From the NCBI GenBank assembly GCA_041752635.1, contig JBGSWC010000219.1, forward strand, positions 1 through 9,758: 9,758 nucleotides of DNA, in the 5' to 3' direction. Under the pieces are notes generated by a model. The model was given only the letters and a program-made list of their open reading frames with translations, did no database searches and had not been told where the DNA came from. Below are positions 1 through 5,187 of this stretch, piece after piece; positions within the stretch are counted from its first letter, which is position 1, and every line of letters begins with the position of its first letter. Made by a program: the position numbers and the translations under genes. This DNA is from JBGSWC01 sp041752635. GTDB taxonomy: Bacteria > Planctomycetota > Planctomycetia > Pirellulales > Lacipirellulaceae.

Positions 1-198
1 GATGGCACGTTCGAGATCAAGAACATCCCGGCCGGAGAACACGAGTTCCAATTCTGGCACGAGCAAGCCGGTTATCTGAAAGATTGCAAAACAGCTAGCG
101 GCGAACTCGATCGTACCGGACGGCTCGAATTCGAAATCCCCGCCAACGGCACTGTCGACTTGGGCAAAATTGAAGTCCCCGCTGATATTTTCGAATGA
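1..198 (+). CDS. C-terminal end of a carboxypeptidase-regulatory-like (beta-sandwich) protein, partial
   Basis: Frame 1 is open from the first base to a TGA at 196-198, giving the last 65 residues of a gene whose start lies outside the window. The visible part begins DGTFEIKNIPAGEHEFQFWH, the usual pattern of the last strands of a carboxypeptidase-regulatory-like or CNA-B-type beta-sandwich (G-x-F-x-I-x-x-I-P-A-G-x-H-x-F), and ends with an acidic strand of alternating hydrophobic residues. Proteins with this ending are common in planctomycetes, often as exported proteins near cytochrome c genes, which fits the cytochrome gene downstream on the same strand. The domain is structural or ligand-binding; no catalytic residues are visible. 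The rest of the protein, including any signal peptide or extra domain, cannot be seen, so its function stays open. Confidence 0.75.
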   Translation, partial: DGTFEIKNIPAGEHEFQFWHEQAGYLKDCKTASGELDRTGRLEFEIPANGTVDLGKIEVPADIFE

Positions 199-263
199 GG
201 TCAGAGGGGCCGGCGAATAACGTCGCAAAATATGAATTCCAACGCACAAGTCGAGATCAAACT

Positions 264-291
264 ATTTAGCCCCGGGTCAATGACCCGGGGG
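264..291. repeat. GC-rich palindrome, REP-like copy 1
   Basis: The arms CCCCGGGTCA (270-279) and TGACCCGGGG (281-290) are perfect reverse complements around a single A at 280, preceded by ATTTAG at 264-269. The element lies in the gap between the partial gene and the cytochrome gene. A near-identical copy in opposite orientation sits at 349-376, so the two form an inverted pair. Size, GC-rich stem and intergenic pairing resemble REP (repetitive extragenic palindrome) elements; no RAYT transposase is in the window. It could also act as a transcription terminator for the upstream gene, although no T-run follows. Confidence 0.75.
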
Positions 292-348
292 ATTTGTGTC
301 CAACGCACCTTGCATTCCGTCTTCCTCAAGTAGCCTTGTACCGCAAGC

Positions 349-376
349 GCCCCCGGTCATTGACCGGGGGCTAAAT
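349..376. repeat. GC-rich palindrome, REP-like copy 2, inverted relative to copy 1
   Basis: The arms GCCCCCGGTCA (349-359) and TGACCGGGGGC (361-371) pair perfectly over 11 bp around T360, followed by CTAAAT at 371-376, the reverse complement of the ATTTAG flanking copy 1. Compared with copy 1, the fifth pair from the outside is swapped (C-G here, G-C there) on both arms, so pairing is kept. The stem ends 8 nt before the cytochrome ATG at 380, and its 3' arm supplies the only G-rich stretch (366-370) at ribosome-binding distance, so folding could affect translation of that gene. Confidence 0.75.
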
Positions 377-379
377 AAA

Positions 380-1645
380 ATGACTCGCTGTTACTGCACG
401 CTTTCTTTGTTCGCGCTGTTTCTCGTCGTAGCTGGCTGCACCAAAAGCGATCCGCCGCGCTTTCAAGCCAATCGCATGGCGCTGCTCGATGCCGAGATTG
501 TGCCTGACCACGAGCAGCAGATAGCCGACGCCCTCGAAAGTTTATTCGGCACACCCGACCAGCCGAAGGTCAGCGACACAAGCGAGCTCGATCTCGAGCT
601 CATCAAGACCGCCGCCGGACCGGTCCGTAGCACCACGCCGGGCGAGACGCTGGGGCTTTATCGCCAACATTGCGCCCACTGCCACGGCATCACGGGCGAC
701 GGGCTTGGCCCCACCGCCGCACTGCTCAATCCCTATCCTCGTGACTTTCGCGAGGGGAAGTTCAAGTTCAAGAGTACCTATCTAAAATATCCGCCAACCG
801 ACAACGATTTGCGCCGTGTGCTCGAAAACGGCATCCCCGGTACGGCGATGCCTTCGTTCAAGCTGCTTGGCGACGAGCAGATCGACGCACTTGTCGAGTA
901 CGTGAAATACCTCGCGCAGCGCGGCCAGGTCGAGAGCGAGCTCGTTTACATTATTGCTGACGAACTCGACTACGACCCAGACAAGGCGACGACCGACGAT
1001 CCGTTCGAGCCCGCGACCGACGACGACGATGCCGACTTGCTCGCCGAAGTCGTCGAAATCGTTGAGGAAGATTGGTACGACGCAGCCGACAATGTTGTCG
1101 AACCCGACGCAGCGCAACTGCCACCACAAGACCGTACAGCCGAGCAGATTGCCGCCTCGATCGACGCCGGTCGCGAGTTGTTTTATGGCAACAAAGCTAA
1201 TTGTGTGAAATGCCACGGCAACACGGGCTACGGCGACGGTCAGCAAACCGACTACGACGACTGGAATAAAGTGGTCGTGGAGTTTCGCGAAAAGACTGAC
1301 GTCATGGCCGAGAAACTGGCCGAAAGCAAAGAGCCACCGAGTGAAAGGGAAGTGCGGATACTTGCGGAGCGTCAATCCGCCGCCCGCGCTCGGCTCAAGC
1401 CGCGCAATGCCAGCCCCCGGAATCTACGCGAGGTGTTGCACGGCGGTCGGCGGCCGATCGACATTTATTGGCGGCTCCACCAGGGTATTGCCGGTTCACC
1501 GATGCCGGCCCACGGTTCGCCCCGCCCCGGCGCGACGGGTACGCTCACCGATGCCGAGATTTGGCAGCTCGTCGATTACGTAATGGCGATGACAAATGGC
1601 TCGACTGAGCCTGAGGGCGAACAGCAGCCTATGGCACAGCGTTAA
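380..1645 (+). CDS. Two-haem cytochrome c lipoprotein
   Basis: This 421-residue protein is predicted to be an envelope-anchored electron carrier. From the ATG at 380 it has a lipoprotein signal (MTRCYCTLSLFALFLVVAGC) with a good lipobox VAGC and Cys20 as the lipidated residue. Two cytochrome c domains follow: C98-A-H-C101-H102 with probable distal ligand M157 in GTAMPSF, and C275-V-K-C278-H279 with probable distal ligand M375 in GSPMPAH. Between them is a very acidic linker (about residues 194-242). Each domain ends in the usual helix (DALVEYVKYL; IWQLVDYVMAM). An in-frame GTG at 296 would add 28 residues, but would place the signal peptide internally and translate through the palindrome, so 380 is preferred. 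The gene is followed by convergent minus-strand genes. Its redox partners are unknown; a role near a terminal oxidase or quinol-oxidising complex is inference only. Confidence 0.9.
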   Translation: MTRCYCTLSLFALFLVVAGCTKSDPPRFQANRMALLDAEIVPDHEQQIADALESLFGTPDQPKVSDTSELDLELIKTAAGPVRSTTPGETLGLYRQHCAHCHGITGDGLGPTAALLNPYPRDFREGKFKFKSTYLKYPPTDNDLRRVLENGIPGTAMPSFKLLGDEQIDALVEYVKYLAQRGQVESELVYIIADELDYDPDKATTDDPFEPATDDDDADLLAEVVEIVEEDWYDAADNVVEPDAAQLPPQDRTAEQIAASIDAGRELFYGNKANCVKCHGNTGYGDGQQTDYDDWNKVVVEFREKTDVMAEKLAESKEPPSEREVRILAERQSAARARLKPRNASPRNLREVLHGGRRPIDIYWRLHQGIAGSPMPAHGSPRPGATGTLTDAEIWQLVDYVMAMTNGSTEPEGEQQPMAQR

Positions 1646-1683
1646 TTGCGTCACCACGACGTCAATTGCGTCAACACGACGTG
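1644..1683. repeat. Two tandem 20-bp repeats overlapping the cytochrome stop codon
   Basis: AATTGCGTCACCACGACGTC (1644-1663) is directly followed by AATTGCGTCAACACGACGTG (1664-1683); the units match at 18 of 20 positions. The first unit begins with the last two bases of the TAA stop of the cytochrome gene. It looks like a recent local duplication in the convergent gap. Confidence 0.8.
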
Positions 1684-1687
1684 CTTC

Positions 1688-1713
1688 GTCATTGCCGCGA
1701 AGGCCGGAATGAC
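1688..1713. other. Imperfect hairpin in the convergent gap
   Basis: GTCATT (1688-1693) pairs with AATGAC (1708-1713). Inside it CCG (1695-1697) can pair with CGG (1705-1707), leaving one bulged G and a 7-nt loop. It lies between the 3' ends of the cytochrome gene (+) and the distal exbD-type gene (-), so it could end transcripts from either side, but no T-run follows on either strand. The GTCATT...AATGAC frame resembles dispersed intergenic palindromes seen in many bacteria. Confidence 0.4.
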
Positions 1714-1721
1714 CGGGGCGC

Positions 1722-2201
1722 TCAAGGCTCTTCCGTCGGCGGTGCGAAGCGAATCTTTTCGATCAGCGTGTGGCGCTGGCCCGCTTCAAAATAACCGCTC
1801 ACCGCTGTGATGGCGTTGATCATGTTTTCGTAGCGAAGATTAAAGTCGGGCACCAGTTCGGCTTCGTATTCTGGTGCCGTGCCCGGCCCACCGGCGTCGT
1901 CGATCATGCCGCGGATGTGGGCGTGGAGCGACGCGAAGTTTTCCATTAAGCTGTCGTTCACTCGCAGCGAAGTCAGGTTACCATCGGCATCGGCCTTCAT
2001 AATCACCTGAAGCGGCGGCACGTCGGTCGGCGTCGGATTCGTTTGCGACGCGGGTGATGGCATCCGAATGTTGAAATCCCCTTCGGGCAACACAATTTTG
2101 AACGTCATGATAAAGAAGATCAGCAATTGAAATACGATGTCGATCATCGACGTCATGTTCAATTCGATCTTCTCGTCACGTCCGGTTTTGCGAATTTTCA
2201 T
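1722..2201 (-). CDS. ExbD/TolR-family biopolymer transport protein (distal copy)
   Basis: This 159-residue protein belongs to the ExbD/TolR family, the plug or rotor subunit of proton-driven inner-membrane motors made with ExbB/TolQ. It has a short basic cytoplasmic N-terminus (MKIRKTGRDEK), then the signature ELNMTSMIDIVFQLLIFFIM with the proton-carrying Asp at position 21, one membrane segment (about 19-37), and a periplasmic domain of about 120 residues. That domain is less typical than in the other copy: it contains a proline-rich stretch (SPASQTNPTPTDVPP) and ends in a helix-rich segment (SGYFEAGQRHTLIEKIRF) rather than a standard ExbD ending. It is the last gene of the exbB-exbD-exbD set, 180 bp downstream of the first exbD across a repeat-filled gap. 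No Shine-Dalgarno is visible before the ATG. The energised partner (TonB, TolA or other) is not encoded here. Confidence 0.9.
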   Translation of the reverse strand: MKIRKTGRDEKIELNMTSMIDIVFQLLIFFIMTFKIVLPEGDFNIRMPSPASQTNPTPTDVPPLQVIMKADADGNLTSLRVNDSLMENFASLHAHIRGMIDDAGGPGTAPEYEAELVPDFNLRYENMINAITAVSGYFEAGQRHTLIEKIRFAPPTEEP

Positions 2202-2236
2202 GCCGATGTCGCTTGCTAAAAATACGAAAAAAAGTT

Positions 2237-2371
2237 AACCGCAGAGGACACCAAGAGCGCGAAGGGAAGATGAGCGAGTAACGCAATGGGCTACTTTCGT
2301 TGTCAATGAATAAACTCAGTTGTTTATCGTTTCTTTGTACAAATCGCTTTTTCTCTGCGCTCTCTGCGGTT
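2237..2371. repeat. Short repeat module with inverted AACCGCAGAG ends
   Basis: AACCGCAGAG at 2237-2246 and its reverse complement CTCTGCGGTT at 2362-2371 face inward and bound 135 bp between the two exbD-type genes. The left end continues GACACCAAGAGCGCGAAGG; the right end, read on the minus strand, continues AGCGCAGAGAAAAAGCG, so only the outer 10 bp match. The same 10-mer bounds the larger module at 4861-5295. No reading frame in between looks coding. The module lengthens the gap between two genes that would otherwise be expected to sit together. Confidence 0.65.
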
Positions 2372-2381
2372 CCACCTCACC

Positions 2382-2843
2382 CTAGTTGCCGCCGAGCGTT
2401 GATTCGTCGGTCTGTTGCCCGCGTAGCGCAAAGGTTTCAAACCTGGCGTCTTGAGCGACTTCGATCAGTTCTTGCACTTTGCCTGTGCGAGCGTCTTTGT
2501 CGGCGCGAATGACGACCGTGACATCGTTGAGCTTTGTTTTGCCATCGGCTTGAATGATCTGTGCTTCACGCAACAGCGCGGTGGCCGTTTGCTCGATGGT
2601 GATTTCTTCGCCACCGAAGATCACCGTTTCATCTTTCGTCATTTGCAGAGTGATTGGCTTTTCGTAGCTCGTTTCCGGCGGCTTCGCGAGCTCGCTGAGC
2701 GGCAGGTTGATCCGTTGGTCTTGTTCTACTTCCGAAAAATTGATGAGCACCATGAAGAACGCGATCAACTGAAAAGTCATGTCGATCATCGGCGTCATGT
2801 CTCCCTCGGCCTGATCTGCTGCGCGTTTCTTCTTGATTTTCAT
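2382..2843 (-). CDS. ExbD/TolR-family biopolymer transport protein (proximal copy)
   Basis: This 153-residue protein is a standard ExbD/TolR subunit of an ExbB-driven motor in the inner membrane. The N-terminus is basic (MKIKKKRAADQ), followed by EGDMTPMIDMTFQLIAFFMV with the conserved membrane Asp at position 21, and a periplasmic domain with the usual ending: VVIRADKDARTGKVQELIEV, then a final strand FETFALRGQ. The ATG at 2843 is chosen over an in-frame TTG at 2870, which would add nine residues unlike the family; neither start has a Shine-Dalgarno. It lies 65 bp downstream of the exbB/tolQ-type gene, with a hairpin plus T-run in that gap that could reduce its expression. It differs strongly from the distal ExbD in the periplasmic domain, so the two probably have different partners or form a heterodimer; that is inference. 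Confidence 0.93.
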   Translation of the reverse strand: MKIKKKRAADQAEGDMTPMIDMTFQLIAFFMVLINFSEVEQDQRINLPLSELAKPPETSYEKPITLQMTKDETVIFGGEEITIEQTATALLREAQIIQADGKTKLNDVTVVIRADKDARTGKVQELIEVAQDARFETFALRGQQTDESTLGGN

Positions 2844-2868
2844 GGGGTGGTAGTGGGCAGAGGGCAGC

Positions 2869-2898
2869 AAAAAATAGCCGACGAGCTACGACTCGTCG
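2869..2898 (-). terminator. Possible intrinsic terminator or attenuator between the exbB-type and exbD-type genes
   Basis: Read on the minus strand, CGACGAG, loop TCGTAG and CTCGTCG form a perfect 7-bp stem (2898-2879), followed after GCTA by six T's (2874-2869). It begins 10 nt after the exbB-type stop codon and ends 25 nt before the exbD start. The 4-nt spacer between stem and T-run makes it weaker than a textbook terminator, so partial read-through is more likely than full termination. The stem could instead be another intergenic palindrome. Confidence 0.45.
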
Positions 2899-2908
2899 CC
2901 GCGTCGCG

Positions 2909-3715
2909 TTAACTCTTTTTCTGGAACCGGCTCATCAGTCCTTCGCTGATGATGCCCACTTCCAATACGAGGCGGTCGATGCGGTTACGCAGAATTCCAT
3001 AGGCGGCGATGGCCGGAATCGCGATGCCCAATCCAACCAGCGTGGTGAACAAGGCCGTCGAAATACCGGCGGCGAGTTCCGATGGCTTCGGAGCGGCGGT
3101 CGCGGTCGCGATCACCTCGAACGACGAGATCATCCCTTGCACCGTCCCGAGCAGCCCGATCATCGGGCTAATTGTGCCGATGAGCGCCATGTAGCTCAGC
3201 CGGTGTTCGAGTTTCATGCTCTCGTCTTCGCCCACTTCCTGCATCGCTTCAATAGCCGGTTCGTAGCCTCGCGAGACCTTGCTGATGCCGGCCGACAGCA
3301 CTTTGCCGAGAAACGATTCGTCGCTGCTAGCGAGGTCATAGGCTTCTTGAAACTGTTTGGCGTTGAGGTGCGCTTCGAAGCCTTCGATCAACTCGGTGGG
3401 GATCACATTCTCGCGGCGAGCCTGCAGTAAGTTCATCACAAACAGCGCCACCAGCGTGAACGACAGCGCCAGAAAAACCAAACTGTAACCGAGGCCCAGC
3501 GATTCGTACGCCCAGCTCAGGTAGTTCTTTTTCTTGGGTGGGGCCTCGCTGGTGGGGGCATTGCCACCCCCCCCATTGTCAGCCGCGACGGGAGCGTCGC
3601 CCCCTGCGTCGCCCTCTTGAGCCTGAGCCACGTCGACAGTCAACACCAAAGCAACCGTCGCAATCGCGATGAGCCCACCAACCCAGCGGCCCACGGCCAC
3701 TAAAGCGCCTTGCAT
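2909..3715 (-). CDS. MotA/TolQ/ExbB proton channel family protein with signal peptide
   Basis: This 268-residue protein is the channel subunit of an ExbB-ExbD-type motor that uses proton-motive force across the inner membrane. Residues 1-32 form a signal peptide (hydrophobic core, cleavage expected after AQA), followed by a low-complexity Asp/Gly/Asn/Pro periplasmic stretch to about 60 and KKK before the channel domain. Membrane segments lie at about 74-96, 174-196 and 217-240. Family signatures are SPMIGLLGTVQGMI (183-196) and AGISTALFTTLVGLGIAIPA (216-235); a cytoplasmic helical region lies between segments 1 and 2. The ATG at 3715 is preferred because GAGGTGA lies just upstream; in-frame starts at 3739 and 3817 have no such site and would lengthen the leader. 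Two ExbD-type genes follow, so it probably heads that operon. Confidence 0.92.
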   Translation of the reverse strand: MQGALVAVGRWVGGLIAIATVALVLTVDVAQAQEGDAGGDAPVAADNGGGGNAPTSEAPPKKKNYLSWAYESLGLGYSLVFLALSFTLVALFVMNLLQARRENVIPTELIEGFEAHLNAKQFQEAYDLASSDESFLGKVLSAGISKVSRGYEPAIEAMQEVGEDESMKLEHRLSYMALIGTISPMIGLLGTVQGMISSFEVIATATAAPKPSELAAGISTALFTTLVGLGIAIPAIAAYGILRNRIDRLVLEVGIISEGLMSRFQKKS

Positions 3716-3720
3716 AGCTT

Positions 3721-3729
3721 TCACCTCTC
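3721..3729 (-). promoter_or_regulatory. Strong ribosome binding site that decides the exbB-type start
   Basis: On the minus strand GAGAGGTGA lies 5 nt before the ATG at 3715. Its last seven bases, GAGGTGA, match the consensus complement of the 16S rRNA 3' end. This is the only clear Shine-Dalgarno seen in the window, which suggests the channel protein is translated more strongly than its neighbours. Confidence 0.7.
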
Positions 3730-3843
3730 GTTTAGCCATCGATAAATGGTGTCCAGGGGAGCGACACACTCGGTTCGCTACCTGTTGCTTCGCCCGGCGG
3801 CATTGTTCCGATTGCATCCGCCCACCAGAACGGCGAAAGTGCT

Positions 3844-3872
3844 AGTGTAACCACCCGTTGCATCGACCGCAA
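3844..3872 (-). promoter_or_regulatory. Candidate sigma-70-type promoter for the exbB-exbD cluster
   Basis: On the minus strand TTGCGG (3872-3867) and TACACT (3849-3844) are separated by 17 nt, in the 160-bp gap between the transporter stop and the exbB-type start. Only 3 of 6 and 4 of 6 bases match the consensus, so this may be chance. A promoter here would make sense, because the gap is long and a strong ribosome binding site follows. Confidence 0.2.
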
Positions 3873-3875
3873 AGG

Positions 3876-4820
3876 TCACGTTTTTTTTCGCAGCCAATCG
3901 ACCAAAATCGTGTCCAATAAAAGCTGACAGACGTGGTAAGCGACCATCGGGAGCACAGCCAATCCGCCAAACGAAAGCGCCACATCGAGCCCGATCATCA
4001 GTGTCTTTTGGCTGCCGGCAACAGCCACTGCGACCCCGTCAGGCCGCGCTAGGCCGATACTCTGCGAGAACCACCAACCGGCCGCGAAGAGTCCGAGGTG
4101 GAGAACCGCAACAATCGCAATCAGCAGCGGCCAACAGCACCACGGCAACGCCAGCGAGCCAATTTTCGCGAGCGTTTCGCCAGCTCCCACCGCACCCAGC
4201 AGCACCATCGTCAGAATGCCGCATTGGCAGATGGTCGACAACACCGGCTTGGTGGCCGTGGCCCAGGTGGCCACGGGGCCAAGTACCCTCAGCAGTTGCG
4301 CCGCCGCGATTGGCAGCAACACCCGCTGGACGAGTTGTAGCGATAATTCCGCCGCCGTTTTAGGTAACACAACGTGGGCCGACAGAAACAAGAACAGCGT
4401 CGCCGGCATCACCGCGAAGCAACTGAGATTCGTGATGATGGTCACGGCCAGCGCAAGCGCGTCGTTGCCACCCCCGCGGCGGGTCCAGACGGCAGCGCTG
4501 GCTAAAGTGCATGGGACGCTGGCGGCTATTAGTAACCCTACCGACAACTGCTCCGGCAACAAACCACGCAGCAGTTGCGCCAGCACGGGTGCCATGGCCA
4601 TGTTGATTACCAGCGCGATTGCAAGTCCTCGCCAGCGGCGCACCACCGAAGTGAACGCCGTGAACGGCAACGGCAGCGCCGTCATGAACATGACCCCCGC
4701 AACCAGCCAGCCGCGCGGCACTTGTGAGAGCGGAACGCTCAACCGCGCATTCCAGATCATGCCAACCAGCAGCACAGCCGAGAGTGCTAGCAAGAACCAG
4801 TGGCGACGAACGAACAGCAT
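3876..4820 (-). CDS. SLC10A7-like transporter (bile acid:sodium symporter superfamily)
   Basis: This 314-residue inner-membrane protein has about ten hydrophobic segments and short loops, the size and layout of the SBF-like (SLC10A7/YfeH-type) branch of the bile acid:sodium symporter superfamily. Two signatures support this: SVPCTLASAAVWTRRGGGND (101-120), matching the broken-helix pattern P-x-T-x-x-S-x-x-x-x-T-x-x-x-x-G-N of the first inverted repeat, and AGSQKTLMIGL (268-278), matching the G-S-(Q/K)-K-(S/T)-L motif of the second. Members are presumed sodium-coupled organic-anion transporters, but the substrate of bacterial forms is generally unknown and cannot be read here. The ATG at 4820 fits the family N-terminus (MLFVRRHWFLLALSAVLLVG); no Shine-Dalgarno is seen. 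It is flanked upstream by a large repeat module and downstream by the exbB gene, so it is probably its own transcription unit. Confidence 0.85.
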   Translation of the reverse strand: MLFVRRHWFLLALSAVLLVGMIWNARLSVPLSQVPRGWLVAGVMFMTALPLPFTAFTSVVRRWRGLAIALVINMAMAPVLAQLLRGLLPEQLSVGLLIAASVPCTLASAAVWTRRGGGNDALALAVTIITNLSCFAVMPATLFLFLSAHVVLPKTAAELSLQLVQRVLLPIAAAQLLRVLGPVATWATATKPVLSTICQCGILTMVLLGAVGAGETLAKIGSLALPWCCWPLLIAIVAVLHLGLFAAGWWFSQSIGLARPDGVAVAVAGSQKTLMIGLDVALSFGGLAVLPMVAYHVCQLLLDTILVDWLRKKT

Positions 4821-5026
4821 GGCACGCTTAGGAATGACTCAAAAAGAACTTCGGGATTTGATTAACCGCAGAGGCCGCAGAGAACTCGGAGAAGGTTGTA
4901 GGAACACTGAGCGACGTTGATTATCACCACTGCGTAGAGGCATGCCAGAGTTGTCGTTGGGTTAGAACAGCGCCAGTTCGCGATGCAACCGATTCCAGCC
5001 AACGTCAATGGACGCGGGCCGATGGA

Positions 5027-5056
5027 CGCGGATCATCGCGGATCATCGCTGATGGA
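5027..5056 (+). repeat. 10-bp-phased array, left arm (3 units)
   Basis: Three adjoining 10-bp units: CGCGGATCAT (5027-5036), CGCGGATCAT (5037-5046, identical) and CGCTGATGGA (5047-5056). The unit core is CGCGGAT or CGCTGAT. A related array lies in opposite orientation at 5148-5187. Confidence 0.8.
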
Positions 5057-5147
5057 TTCTGATGAAAAATGCGATGAATGGCGGCAGTGGCACCTCTTTG
5101 GGATTAAGCCCTTTAGCGAACTAGCCTTCAACGTGCGACGAAGGATG

Positions 5148-5187
5148 ACTATCTGCGATCATCCGCGTGCATCAGCGTTTATCCGCG
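5148..5187 (-). repeat. 10-bp-phased array, right arm (4 units, inverted)
   Basis: On the minus strand four adjoining 10-bp units read CGCGGATAAA (5187-5178), CGCTGATGCA (5177-5168), CGCGGATGAT (5167-5158) and CGCAGATAGT (5157-5148). The period is exactly 10 bp, about one turn of the DNA helix, and the orientation is opposite to the array at 5027-5056, with 91 bp between them. Confidence 0.8.

Noticed and set aside
296..379. GTG start at 296 for the cytochrome gene
   Set aside because: It would place 28 residues encoded by the palindrome region before a complete lipoprotein signal peptide; the ATG at 380 gives the normal N-terminus.
782..1375. 197-codon minus-strand frame opposite the cytochrome gene
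   Set aside because: The plus-strand frame has two haem motifs and a lipoprotein signal; the antisense frame has no recognisable domain.
4256..4276. 8-bp stem with 5-nt loop (CCGTGGCC / GGCCACGG) inside the transporter gene
   Set aside because: It lies within well-supported coding sequence and such stems are common by chance in GC-rich DNA.
4216..4920. 234-codon plus-strand frame opposite the transporter gene
   Set aside because: It is antisense to a clear membrane transporter and runs on into the repeat module; its composition is that of a shadow frame in GC-rich DNA.
5027..5187. CRISPR-like array
   Set aside because: The units are 10 bp and contiguous, without 30-40-bp spacers, and no cas gene is present.
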